Shown: positions 50,214-59,094 of the stretch, in pieces | Numbering within the stretch: position 1 is the first letter of the stretch | How the letters are laid out: each line of letters begins with the position of its first letter | Program-made: the position numbers and the translations under genes | Notes under the pieces: generated by a model | Told to the model about the DNA's origin: nothing | What the model saw: the letters and a program-made list of their open reading frames with translations, nothing else | Databases searched by the model: none | Assembly: GCA_020638995.1 (NCBI GenBank) | Contig: JACKHM010000002.1 | Span: 2,294,001 to 2,358,000 of the forward strand | From: Planctomycetaceae bacterium | GTDB taxonomy: Bacteria; Planctomycetota; Planctomycetia; Pirellulales; Pirellulaceae | Direction of reading: 5' to 3' | Length of the DNA: 64,000 nt

Positions 50214-51446
50214 ATGACTGCTTCGAATTCTGCCCCCATCACACCGCAATCGCGAGCAGGAGTGCGAGCCAAGTTCTTACTGCTGATATTGACATGCACA
50301 GCGGTCGCATTTGTCGCTTTGCGATTTTTCCGTGCGCCGGCCCCCGACAAGACGTTTTCGCGAGCACAGGCGGCTCTGGCTAATGGCGACGTGGATACCG
50401 CGATGCAAGCCTTAAAGGTGCTGCGAAATGAGAGAGGATATGTGGGCCATTGCAATCTGCTGGAAGGCGCGATCCTACTGCGAAACGGCGATTACGTACA
50501 ATCGTTGTATTCACTCCGGACGGCAGCAGAAGAACCCGTTCTAGAAGTCGAAGCGCTGATTCTGGCTGGCCAAGCGCAGTATCAATTGCACCGTGCTGGC
50601 GAAGCACATGAACTCTGGAGACGGGCGCTCAAGCTCAATCCTGCGGCAGTGGAAGCTCATCGGTGGATGGGCGTGCTTTACTACGACTTGGGAGCGATGG
50701 ACCAAGCGATGGAGCACCTAGAAAGAGTCTCTAAACTGGCGCCTCAGGACTACCGTCCTGATCGGCTCATGGGCTTAATCTGCAAAGATTATGAGAAATA
50801 CCAGACAGCGATAGACCACTACCAAGAATCCCTTAACCGTAATCCAAATCAGCCGAATCGAAATGTCGTTTTGATGGAGTTGGCCGAATCACAAGTAAAC
50901 GCGACGGATTTCCAGGGCGCTCTGACGACATTGAAGTCGTGTCAGGATTCGATTGAGCGCGCTACGTTAGAGGCAGAATGCCTTTTCGCTACGGGAGACA
51001 CAGAGCAAGCGTCGGAGTTAACCACACAAGTACTCGACAAAGAACCGGAACACCTATCCGCAGTTCGATTACGCGCGAGAATACTGTTGGCGGGCGGAAA
51101 GTTCAACGAGGCGATAGAGCTCCTACGAAGCGCGGCGGATTCGCATCCCAAAGACCATCAGTTGTGGTATCTACTCTCGCAAGCCTGTAGCAAAGCCGGC
51201 GACGAGACCAATGCGGCGAAAGCCCTTCAAGAATCCGAAACGCTGAAAAACGCGTGGTTAGAGTTTTCTCGACTGAACACAGAAGCGATCTATCAGCCGC
51301 TTAACTCTGATCTCCGTTATCAGCTCGGTGTGCTCGCTTTGGAACTGTCGCGGCCCGATTTAGCGGAAGGATGGTTTCGTGCTACACTGGCACTCGCCCC
51401 CGATCATGAGCAAGCTGCCAAGGCTCTGAGGAAGATTGACAAATAA
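50214..51446 (+). CDS. Membrane-anchored TPR protein, second TPR/propeller pair
   Basis: A 410-residue protein with one N-terminal membrane helix (about 20-38, KFLLLILTCTAVAFVALRF) and TPR repeats over the rest, for example AHRWMGVLYYDLGAMDQAME, YQTAIDHYQESLNRNPNQPN and LAEGWFRATLALAPDHEQAA. It resembles the TPR protein at 47142 in layout, not closely in sequence. It lies 8 bp after the ASPIC/UnbV gene and 18 bp before the FG-GAP cytochrome lipoprotein, so the four genes look like one operon. Confidence 0.85.
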   Translation: MTASNSAPITPQSRAGVRAKFLLLILTCTAVAFVALRFFRAPAPDKTFSRAQAALANGDVDTAMQALKVLRNERGYVGHCNLLEGAILLRNGDYVQSLYSLRTAAEEPVLEVEALILAGQAQYQLHRAGEAHELWRRALKLNPAAVEAHRWMGVLYYDLGAMDQAMEHLERVSKLAPQDYRPDRLMGLICKDYEKYQTAIDHYQESLNRNPNQPNRNVVLMELAESQVNATDFQGALTTLKSCQDSIERATLEAECLFATGDTEQASELTTQVLDKEPEHLSAVRLRARILLAGGKFNEAIELLRSAADSHPKDHQLWYLLSQACSKAGDETNAAKALQESETLKNAWLEFSRLNTEAIYQPLNSDLRYQLGVLALELSRPDLAEGWFRATLALAPDHEQAAKALRKIDK

Positions 51447-51464
51447 GTCCAACTCGTACAATCA

Positions 51465-53054
51465 ATGTTCAAATTGCTACCTCTACCGACCTGTCTGGTA
51501 ACACCCCCTACGTGGCCGAAATGTCACGAAACAGTGTTCGTACTTTTGGGTTTGCTAGTTATCTGTCAGTTTGGTTGCAAAAAATCAGAGACCGTCGAAC
51601 GAACTCCGATCCAAGTCGCTGATTTCAATGCAGAATCGATCCGCCCCAAGGTTGTTGCGTTTTGTGGCGACTGCCATGGGATGCCAGATCCCACCTCTTT
51701 TCCTCGAAGAGCCTGGTACGATGAAGTCCAACAAGGCTACTCGTTTTATTGGGATTCGGGCCGAAAAGATTTAGCTGCACCCCCGTTGGGTGAAGTCGTG
51801 AGTTTTTTCCAATCGCAGGCGCCGGAGGAGATCGCGCGACGTCCGACTCACCAAGAGCATCCCACTAAGCTCTTTGACATGGAGTATTCGCAAGCGGTGT
51901 TTCCCCCAAGTTTGTCGTTTCCGGGCGTGTCCTATATCCGTTGGCAGCCGCAGTCGGGAAAGGCCCCGACAATCCTTTTCTGCGATATGGCCGTCGGTAA
52001 CCTGCGAAGGATTGAGTTTTCACAAGAATCGCCCCGGCATGGGTTACAAACAACCCTCATGAGCAACATTCCGCACCCAGCCCACGTCGAGCCATGTGAC
52101 TTAGATGCTGATGGAATTACCGATTATCTCGTGGCCGAGCTTGGTAGCTTTCTACCCGAAGATCATGAACGAGGAAAAGTTCTGTGGTTGCGAACATCTT
52201 CGGAGTTCGCGACGTTTGAAACGCATGTCCTGGCCGAGGGTTTGGGCCGGGTCGCCGACGCCCGTCCCGCAGATTTTGATGGAGACGGAGATCTCGACAT
52301 AGTTGTCGGAGAGTTTGGTTGGCGCAAGTCTGGCAGGGTTCTTATGCTCGATCAAGTCGAGGTCAAGAATGGAATTCCGAAGTTCGACCTCCGAGTACTT
52401 GATCCGCGTCATGGCGCGATACACACGGAGATTAGCGACATCGATAACGATGGTTGGTTGGATTTTGTCACTTTGTTTGGTCAAGAGCACGAGTCCGTAG
52501 TGGCCTTTCTTAATCAAGGTAATGGTGAATTTGAGATCGAAACTATTTTTGCTGCACAAGATCCCTCATTCGGATCCAGCGGAATCCAACTGGTTGATTG
52601 GGATGGAGACGGCGATCAGGATGTGCTGCATACCAATGGCGATACGCTCGATAGCCGACATCTCAAGTCTAGTCATGCCGTGAGATGGTTGGAAAATCAA
52701 GGAACTTTTCCTTTTACTGAACATGTTCTAGCGTATCTTCCAGGTGCTATGCGAGCGCTCGCGACTGATATGGATCGTGATGGCGACTTGGATGTTGTGG
52801 CAACGGCGTTTATGCCGGGAATTCTTCAGAAGCAACTCGAGGGACAGTTTGATTCACTTGTATGGCTAGAACAGACCTCGGAGCATAACATTGTGCGACA
52901 TTGCATTGAGCACTCACTGCCCGGCCATATGGCGATGGAAGTCGGCGATTTTGACGGCGACGGTAACATCGACATCATTACCGGCAGCTTTGATAAGGGC
53001 GCGGATTCAACGACACCGTGGTTCAAGATCTGGTGGGGAAACGACGCCAATTGA
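51465..53054 (+). CDS. FG-GAP propeller lipoprotein with a cytochrome c heme motif
   Basis: A 529-residue protein with a lipoprotein signal ending at Cys38 (LLVICQFGC). A heme-binding CGDCH motif lies at 67-71, close to the anchor. FG-GAP/VCBS repeats follow, with loops such as ADFDGDGDLDIVVGEFGWRK, WDGDGDQDVLHTNGDTLDSR and VGDFDGDGNIDIITGSFDKG. It is paired with the TPR gene 18 bp upstream. A surface redox or binding protein is likely; partner and substrate are unknown. Confidence 0.88.
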   Translation: MFKLLPLPTCLVTPPTWPKCHETVFVLLGLLVICQFGCKKSETVERTPIQVADFNAESIRPKVVAFCGDCHGMPDPTSFPRRAWYDEVQQGYSFYWDSGRKDLAAPPLGEVVSFFQSQAPEEIARRPTHQEHPTKLFDMEYSQAVFPPSLSFPGVSYIRWQPQSGKAPTILFCDMAVGNLRRIEFSQESPRHGLQTTLMSNIPHPAHVEPCDLDADGITDYLVAELGSFLPEDHERGKVLWLRTSSEFATFETHVLAEGLGRVADARPADFDGDGDLDIVVGEFGWRKSGRVLMLDQVEVKNGIPKFDLRVLDPRHGAIHTEISDIDNDGWLDFVTLFGQEHESVVAFLNQGNGEFEIETIFAAQDPSFGSSGIQLVDWDGDGDQDVLHTNGDTLDSRHLKSSHAVRWLENQGTFPFTEHVLAYLPGAMRALATDMDRDGDLDVVATAFMPGILQKQLEGQFDSLVWLEQTSEHNIVRHCIEHSLPGHMAMEVGDFDGDGNIDIITGSFDKGADSTTPWFKIWWGNDAN

Positions 53055-53957
53055 TTAGCTACTTTGAGAATGGTCCGTCGTTACACTTCCTTAACTCTGA
53101 ACACTCCGCCTTAGGAGTATTGCCAATACCTCAATTCAATTGAATTTGAGCGTAGAGTTGTTTCGGGTACGTCCGTGCGTCTTTGCCGGTAAATTGCCAG
53201 TCGCTGATGGTTTGTGGTTCGTTGCGATGTTAATCCCAGGCCGTGAATTTTCGTTGGAGCGTATGGGTATCGGGGATGCGCCGCGACATTCCCACGGCGC
53301 AATTACGGTCGGCTCAATTTCCACAATGTTCAGCCGTTCGCCGTGCTTTGTTTTGCGGCAGAGGTCAAGCCGTTCGACCGCTCGTTTGGCTTCCGCACGC
53401 GGAAATCGTAAGCGGTCGCGGTCTGCGCCGACCTAGGTGATTCCGCAAGTCCTTTGGAGGAAATTTCGCTCTTCCCGGGCTCTCCAAGCCACAACTCCCT
53501 TGCCGAAGCCAAACACACCAAAACTACAACGTAAACGCCAAGTTGGTGACGGCTGGATTTCAGGCTCCGTGTCCGCCTAAGTGCTATGTACCCATGAAGT
53601 GAATACGCAAACCGTGAACTATCCCTTTAGAGTTCTTTGCGTTACGCCAGGCAAATCGCTAGGATGAAGACGGTCACTCGCGTGCGTCGAGCCGCTTTCA
53701 GCTTTTCTTCGCGGTCTCGGAGCACAGGTATCTCGCTTGTCGAGGCCAATCGTCATTTAAGGTCTTGGCAACTTGCCCTTGATCGCGACGCGGACCAATT
53801 CACTTCTTTTTTGCGGAGGTGATCATGCTCGGTCGTTTCTGGCACGATCTGCAATGCTCGACGCCAGTCGTTCACGCTCGTCCACCTCCGTTCTCGCGTT
53901 AACTCGTCGTTGGTCTCCGGTCTTGTCATACCTATTCGACTCATCGGGAGTTCCGTT
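53055..53957. other. 903-bp gene-poor stretch, possible interspersed repeat
   Basis: No recognisable gene. A near-perfect palindrome (CTCAATTCAA-TTGAATTTGAG, 53130-53150) lies near the left end. From about 53130 to 53520 both strands carry several short overlapping frames, none with a known domain, which can happen in multicopy intergenic repeats. A short frame with a very strong ribosome site (53825-53902) is listed separately. Confidence 0.45.
53825..53902 (+). CDS. Possible 25-residue protein with a perfect ribosome-binding site
   Basis: ATG 53825 is preceded by GGAGGTGATC, a 10-base exact complement of the 16S rRNA 3' end with GGAGG at the ideal 5-nt distance. The frame encodes MLGRFWHDLQCSTPVVHARP plus five more residues. 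A preceding short frame ends with a TGA inside this site. It lies 56 bp before the next gene and could be a leader peptide; the protein is not recognisable. Confidence 0.3.
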   Translation: MLGRFWHDLQCSTPVVHARPPPFSR

Positions 53958-55646
53958 ATGCAAACAAAAGCCCATTCACTCGCGAGGTTTTTATACAACC
54001 ACAACCCGTTTTACCTGCTAAGCGCTTGTCTTGTCCTCTACGGCCTGCATCTGGCTTTTGCCGAGAGAGCTGACATCCCCGAGACTGCTTGGTTGCTTGC
54101 CACGTCACTCTGCGGATACACACTGCTTCTCGCATTGACGGCATATTTGGTCGTGCGTCTTGGACGCGTTTGGGAAGATGCCCGATCCATTGCGCTACTT
54201 GTCATCTTAATGTTCGTTGCAATTTCGGTTAGTTTCGACGAAATATGCAACACCCTTCCGGCAACGGCCAGCCTGGTACTCACATTCGGCTTGATCTTCT
54301 CTCTTCTTGTTAGTGAAGGACTCATTCGATCCCTAGAGATCAAGTTCCCCGTGAGCTATCGTGTGCCGTTGTACCTGACGTTGGGATTATTCTTTCTCTA
54401 TCCCCTGTGGGTCTCGCCAAATCTGAGTGAGCAGACCGACATTGTGACGGCGTGGCGAGTGTTCTCGTTTCCCTCAGCGGCAGGCGTCGTCATGCTGACA
54501 CTTTTGCCGGCGATTCGACGCGGATCTGCGCTCATGCGAAAAAACGGGACACCTTGGCAATGGCCCTGGTACCCGTGGCCCGTCTTTGTCTTCTTGGCCG
54601 TCGGAATCTGCTTTCGGTCGTATGTATTGACGCTTTCATTTCAAGCTGCACACGGGCTCGAAACTTCGTTCAGCACGTACTACCTGACACCCTTTCTGTT
54701 CGCCATCCTCGTCCTATTGAGTGAGATTGGATTCGTAGAATCTTCGCGCCGCCTACAACGATTTGTGCTGGCAAGCTCACCGATATTGTTGCTTGTATCT
54801 GTGCCTTTTGGGCATGGTCAGCCTTTCCACTCGTTTCTCGGCAGCGTCGTCGAACATGTTGGGTCACCGCTTTGGCTCGCACTCCTCGGCGGGGCGGTGT
54901 TCTATGCCTATCTCTGGGCGCGAGGTTTGAAAGAAGCCGAGTTCGCGTGCATGACAATGTTGCTTTTGCTGGTCAATGTGGGACCGAGGACGGTCGACTT
55001 CGATAGCGTCGCATTGCCGCAGGGGTGGCCGCTGGTAGCACTGGCCGCGATCCAAGCGGTGCAAACTTTCCTTTTGAAGAGTTCGCTACGGTTTGTCATC
55101 ACAAGCTGCAGTCTCCTCGCCGCCATGTCTTGCTCAATGTCAACCAGCTGGTTTACATCGCATACCGGTGTCATACCGCTGCACCTAGCGGTCGGCTTGT
55201 CAATGCTGGCCGGATTTCTGTTTACCGATCGATTTGCACAATTGATCCGCTGGTCGAGTCCTTTTGCTATGATCTTGCCGGCAATGATTGTCGCTGTCGG
55301 TGGTGACAGAATTGGCGCGAGTGAAACGCATCGAGTGATCTATGTTTCTGTACTCTGCGGAATCTCGCTCGGCTTTTGGCTCGCAACACGCGAACGTGGG
55401 TGGCAACTGGCCTTACTTGCGAATACCGCAAGCACCGCGATTGCGTTGTCGATCTGGTTGCATACTGGTGTTCAACACGTGATTCCACCGCGAGCGTTAG
55501 CGGCGTTAGGTGGAGGCATCGTGTGCTTCCTTGTTGCCGCTCTGATCAGCGCGCTGAAAGGCGGCTTTAGCAAACAGCTGAGACACTGGATTGACGATGT
55601 TTGGCGACCGTTTCCGCCGAACTTCGAAGAAGATCAGTCGCTATAG
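53958..55646 (+). CDS. Large multi-pass membrane protein of unknown function
   Basis: A 562-residue protein with about 14 hydrophobic segments spread over its whole length, for example LLSACLVLYGLHLAFA (about 17-32), SIALLVILMFVAISVSF and MLTLLPAIRRG, and a short polar C terminus. GGGAG precedes the ATG chosen (53958); the frame is open 48 bases further upstream. I do not recognise a transporter or enzyme signature. It may be a planctomycete-specific membrane family. The next gene lies 265 bp downstream. Confidence 0.75.
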   Translation: MQTKAHSLARFLYNHNPFYLLSACLVLYGLHLAFAERADIPETAWLLATSLCGYTLLLALTAYLVVRLGRVWEDARSIALLVILMFVAISVSFDEICNTLPATASLVLTFGLIFSLLVSEGLIRSLEIKFPVSYRVPLYLTLGLFFLYPLWVSPNLSEQTDIVTAWRVFSFPSAAGVVMLTLLPAIRRGSALMRKNGTPWQWPWYPWPVFVFLAVGICFRSYVLTLSFQAAHGLETSFSTYYLTPFLFAILVLLSEIGFVESSRRLQRFVLASSPILLLVSVPFGHGQPFHSFLGSVVEHVGSPLWLALLGGAVFYAYLWARGLKEAEFACMTMLLLLVNVGPRTVDFDSVALPQGWPLVALAAIQAVQTFLLKSSLRFVITSCSLLAAMSCSMSTSWFTSHTGVIPLHLAVGLSMLAGFLFTDRFAQLIRWSSPFAMILPAMIVAVGGDRIGASETHRVIYVSVLCGISLGFWLATRERGWQLALLANTASTAIALSIWLHTGVQHVIPPRALAALGGGIVCFLVAALISALKGGFSKQLRHWIDDVWRPFPPNFEEDQSL

Positions 55647-55682
55647 AAACTCGTGAAGACTTGAGTTGATCTCGTCGTTCGA

Positions 55683-55704
55683 CCGCACGTCTTTTGGCGT
55701 GCGG
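55683..55704. repeat. Perfect hairpin after the membrane protein gene
   Basis: CCGCACG (55683-55689) and CGTGCGG (55698-55704) with an 8-nt loop (TCTTTTGG). No T-run follows; it could still mark a transcript end. Confidence 0.4.
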
Positions 55705-55911
55705 CCAGACGGCGGTTCGGGATGTGCTCCAACAGACGCACAAGCCGCTATCCCGGGCAGTTTTAGGCACTTGCGATGGAAATTTGACAGCGAGTCTGGA
55801 CGGATCTATAACCGTCTCCGCACGGGGTGTTTCTGACCTATCCCTTGCTATCTCGATACTCTTGGCCCGCGTCGGCACCCATCCCTAATACAGCTCCACG
55901 GAGATCAAACA

Positions 55912-56214
55912 ATGTCGGATGAACAGCTGTCACAGGAAGAGCTCGATGCACTCGCTCGTCTCGTCGCCGAATCGCTATCCAAAGGCGAGAGCGCCGCCGA
56001 CATTTCTGCACAACTAGTGAACAGCGGCTGGGAAGTGGGCGAAGCCGATAGCTTTGTGGCTAGAATCGCGCTGCACATGTCCAGTGCCAAGCACAATCGA
56101 GCCGCGACTGCGAGCGACGACGGTGGAGGTATGGGCTGGCTGCTCTGGATCGGAGCGCTGCTGTTGATCAACTTTTTGAGTTTTGTTTTCGGCTGGGGTT
56201 TCTGGGTTTATTGA
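55912..56214 (+). CDS. Small membrane-anchored protein
   Basis: A 100-residue protein. The first ~60 residues are helical and acidic (QLSQEELDALARLVAESLSK, then SAADISAQLVNSGWEVGEAD), and the C terminus is one membrane helix (GMGWLLWIGALLLINFLSFV). CGGAG precedes the start. The N-terminal pattern recalls short helical domains in Sec-independent envelope proteins, but I cannot name it. The methyltransferase-like gene begins one base after its stop, so the two are coupled. Confidence 0.72.
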   Translation: MSDEQLSQEELDALARLVAESLSKGESAADISAQLVNSGWEVGEADSFVARIALHMSSAKHNRAATASDDGGGMGWLLWIGALLLINFLSFVFGWGFWVY

Positions 56215-56215
56215 A

Positions 56216-56812
56216 GTGTCACTCGCAGAGAGAGCCTTCAATTTGCTGCTCGGCCTATCGGTCCTCAGTTGGGCGATGCTGGGATTGACGATGACCACTG
56301 AGGTGAGACCGCTAGCGATCCGCGCAGCGATCGCTGGACTCAATCTAGTCGTCGGGGCACTCATTTTGATCCGTTCTCGAGCGCAACTGCATGGATCACC
56401 AGCGTCTTGCATGGCGGGGATACCAGCTTTGATAATCGCAGGCTGGGCGATTCGCATCGCCCCGACGGATTGGCCTCTTCAGACTCAATGGCTATTTCTC
56501 GCAGGCACTTTGCTTGCGATCGCAAGTTTCGTCTACCTAGGACGTAGCTTCGCCATCCTGCCCGCCGTTCGCGATATCGTGACTCGCGGGCCCTATCGAT
56601 TTGTTCGACACCCAGCATACCTGGGCGAGTTGTTGATGATCTTGGCCTGTTGCCTTGCGGCGCAACACGTGTTTTCCCTTGGACCAATCTTGGCAGCGAT
56701 TCCGCTGGTTGCCCTGCGAATACATGCCGAGGAAAGAGTCATCGCGACCAGCGAGTCGTACACGAAGTACGCCACCCAAGTTCGCTGGCGACTTGTACCG
56801 CTACTATGGTGA
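56216..56812 (+). CDS. Isoprenylcysteine carboxyl methyltransferase-like membrane protein
   Basis: A 198-residue protein started at GTG 56216, one base after the preceding stop. It has four to five hydrophobic segments and ends in the ICMT/PEMT signature: GPYRFVRHPAYLGELLMILA (about residues 123-142), then RIHAEERVIATSESYTKYAT, as in SAM-dependent membrane methyltransferases. The substrate is unknown; bacterial relatives modify lipids or small molecules. Confidence 0.82.
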   Translation: MSLAERAFNLLLGLSVLSWAMLGLTMTTEVRPLAIRAAIAGLNLVVGALILIRSRAQLHGSPASCMAGIPALIIAGWAIRIAPTDWPLQTQWLFLAGTLLAIASFVYLGRSFAILPAVRDIVTRGPYRFVRHPAYLGELLMILACCLAAQHVFSLGPILAAIPLVALRIHAEERVIATSESYTKYATQVRWRLVPLLW

Positions 56813-56828
56813 ATTGTTCCTAGAAGAC

Positions 56829-58148
56829 TTATCGAACGCGGCACTTGAATCGTACCACGCCACCGTCGCCGACCTTCATTGGGTCGGTGATTTCCCAGCG
56901 TAGAATCAGCGATTCGCCTTCGTTGGGCTGGGTGAAGAAGTCTGCTTTAAGGCTGCACTCTTGACTGTCTTCGATGTATTCCAGGCGACGGCTCAAGTCG
57001 TCAATCACCGTGACGTTGCCGATCACTTGGTCGCCAACATTGTCGAAGCGGATCGTGAAGTCGACCGTATCACCCGGCTTGGCGTTCTGCTTGTCGGCAA
57101 TCTTGACAACTCGTAGGCGTGACTTGCCTTGGGCCAACTCATAGGTGTGAACCTCTTGCATGCCGACGTCGCTGGTTGCCTCGACGGCGATTTTGCCGTC
57201 CATCACGATCTGCAACATCGCATCGTGCGACCAAGCCACTGCGGCTTGAAGCACGGTTGCCAGACGAGCCTTCTCGGTATCGTCGAACACGCCGCGACGG
57301 ATGATCGAGAACTCTTGATAGGGTTGCAGATTGGTTTCGACGCCGAGTGCGACATCCAACTTGTCGATCCCCACGCCGCGAGTCTGCTCGCGGAAGCTGT
57401 TCGCGCCTTTGACGGACAACGTGCGGATCGGTTGCAAAGGTTGAATCGCCGTCGTGGCAATTTGGGTTTCTTCTTGTTGAACGGTGCGCATCGGCAGTTC
57501 GACGCCGGCCGAACGTTGATGTTGTTCGTGCAGCAAGACGCCCGACACCCGTCGCACCGAGGCGAACCGTGGCGCGTACAGGCACACGTCGTTGCTGGGC
57601 TCGACGTACGTGTGGCCGTCAATCGTGTCGTAGTGGGCGACAGTGTCGCCAGAGTGCAAGCCGACCACTGACCAGTCTTTTCTAACTTCAACCCGAGGCT
57701 CACGATCACCGCCGTTGCACAATAGCTCGTCGCGCGCCGCATCTGGCGGCATATTGCTGAATCCAATCGACTCGGGCAACGAAGGCGGGCGGTGAAAGCG
57801 ACCGGAACAGTTTCCCGAACTACATGTCGTACATGCATGAGTGACGGGCGCATCATGATTGACGAGCACGATCGAACTTTCCGAAGCCGTTCTCGCTTGT
57901 TGATTGCTTCCCCGCAGAGTCGCTTGCGGCCCATATGGTCGGGCGGCGAACTGGTTTGCAACCGGGGCAAATGCTGGTGAATAGGTGTTCGGATGCACCG
58001 CTGGCGAAGTCGCTGCGCCATGCGATGGCGAAGGCGTCTTCGACGTCATTGTCTGACACGAGCAGAAGAGTAACGAAACGCCGGCAAAGATCGCCAGCGA
58101 TCGCTTGGGGCAGCGGTTGTCGATGATCTTCGATGCTTTATCGATCAT
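56829..58148 (-). CDS. DUF11-domain lipoprotein
   Basis: A 439-residue protein with a lipoprotein-like signal (IFAGVSLLFCSC, lipidated Cys31). A disordered stretch rich in S, P, A and Q follows to about 110. The C-terminal ~100 residues are a DUF11 beta domain with KPGDTVDFTIRFDNVGDQVI, then IDDLSRRLEYIEDS and LRWEITDPMKVGDGGVVRFK. Its start overlaps the stop of the preceding gene (ATGA), so it is the third member of a minus-strand envelope trio. DUF11 domains are cell-surface building blocks. Some proteins with this fold are S-layer-linked. Confidence 0.82.
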   Translation of the reverse strand: MIDKASKIIDNRCPKRSLAIFAGVSLLFCSCQTMTSKTPSPSHGAATSPAVHPNTYSPAFAPVANQFAARPYGPQATLRGSNQQARTASESSIVLVNHDAPVTHACTTCSSGNCSGRFHRPPSLPESIGFSNMPPDAARDELLCNGGDREPRVEVRKDWSVVGLHSGDTVAHYDTIDGHTYVEPSNDVCLYAPRFASVRRVSGVLLHEQHQRSAGVELPMRTVQQEETQIATTAIQPLQPIRTLSVKGANSFREQTRGVGIDKLDVALGVETNLQPYQEFSIIRRGVFDDTEKARLATVLQAAVAWSHDAMLQIVMDGKIAVEATSDVGMQEVHTYELAQGKSRLRVVKIADKQNAKPGDTVDFTIRFDNVGDQVIGNVTVIDDLSRRLEYIEDSQECSLKADFFTQPNEGESLILRWEITDPMKVGDGGVVRFKCRVR

Positions 58149-58984
58149 GGTGATTGCGGTACGACAAAAGGAATCTGCGGCGGTCGGCCAATATTTGGAA
58201 CTTCGACCCGGGGAATGTTGTATCCGGGGCGTTCGATCGCGTTTTTGGCGTCGGTTGAGCCGATCGCGGGTACGGCGGAAGACTCGTAGACGATCGCCGG
58301 TGCACCGTGTGCGCCAATGGCGAGATCATCGGGGCTGGGCACTCGCGATCCCATCCTCATGATCAACATTGGGCGGCCAAGCGTATCTGCGACCTGCAGC
58401 GGATCTTGGCCCGGTCCCGCCTCAAAGTAACGTTGCTGCGCTGGATCGTCCTGAACAGGCAGAGCCGTATCGCGGTCTTCGAGGTAGACGACTCGCGTCA
58501 CGTATCGGCCACTCAACGCAAGCTCCAGTTCCTCTTGTGTGAATTGGATGGGAATTGGAAAGCGACCGGCTTTTCCTTCGGGCGGATAAAGTCGATTGAT
58601 CACTTCGATGGTCGGGAAGATCTCGAATCCTTCGTAGTAAGGGATATTCGAGATCTTGAGTTGATAGACGGGACCAATTTGCATCCCCACCAGAACCGTT
58701 GCTTCGTGCGGATCGTCGAACTGACCGCCTACATTCACAGATACGCGAGCTCCCTTCGGAACCGCAACTTCGACGGGCTGATAGTACTCTCGCATCAGCA
58801 TATGCCGCTGCAACTGCCCGTAGGCGACCGTTCCCGGCGGCAAGTTTGCGTTGTGGAAATAATGCACCGGAGGTTGTGCCTGCGTGCTCGCAACGAACAG
58901 ACCGAGGATTACCAGCGTCATTGGCAATGCGCAAAGGGACATACGTCCTACGTGTCTTCGGCAGTCGCCTGATGAACCAGACAT
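58145..58984 (-). CDS. Secreted envelope protein, paralogue of the adjacent lipoprotein
   Basis: A 279-residue protein with a signal peptide (LPMTLVILGLFVASTQAQ). The middle part (YQLKISNIPYYEGFEIFPTI, IPIQFTQEELELALSGRYVT, RVVYLEDRD) aligns with the neighbour at 59095 (YRLKVTNIGGREGVELYPTL, IPVQLTEEDFDQVLSGNFVT, KVIYLPDPE), so the two are paralogues. GAGG precedes the chosen ATG. Its last bases overlap the DUF11 gene start. No named domain is known. Confidence 0.78.
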   Translation of the reverse strand: MSGSSGDCRRHVGRMSLCALPMTLVILGLFVASTQAQPPVHYFHNANLPPGTVAYGQLQRHMLMREYYQPVEVAVPKGARVSVNVGGQFDDPHEATVLVGMQIGPVYQLKISNIPYYEGFEIFPTIEVINRLYPPEGKAGRFPIPIQFTQEELELALSGRYVTRVVYLEDRDTALPVQDDPAQQRYFEAGPGQDPLQVADTLGRPMLIMRMGSRVPSPDDLAIGAHGAPAIVYESSAVPAIGSTDAKNAIERPGYNIPRVEVPNIGRPPQIPFVVPQSP

Positions 58985-59094
58985 GGCATCCTCACAGTAC
59001 AACGCGGCCAGATTCCGCTAAGCAGATACCCGGCACATTTTCGATGCCGGGTATCACTTCTTCTCAACACAACTTTCGTACGTTAGGCCTCCGA

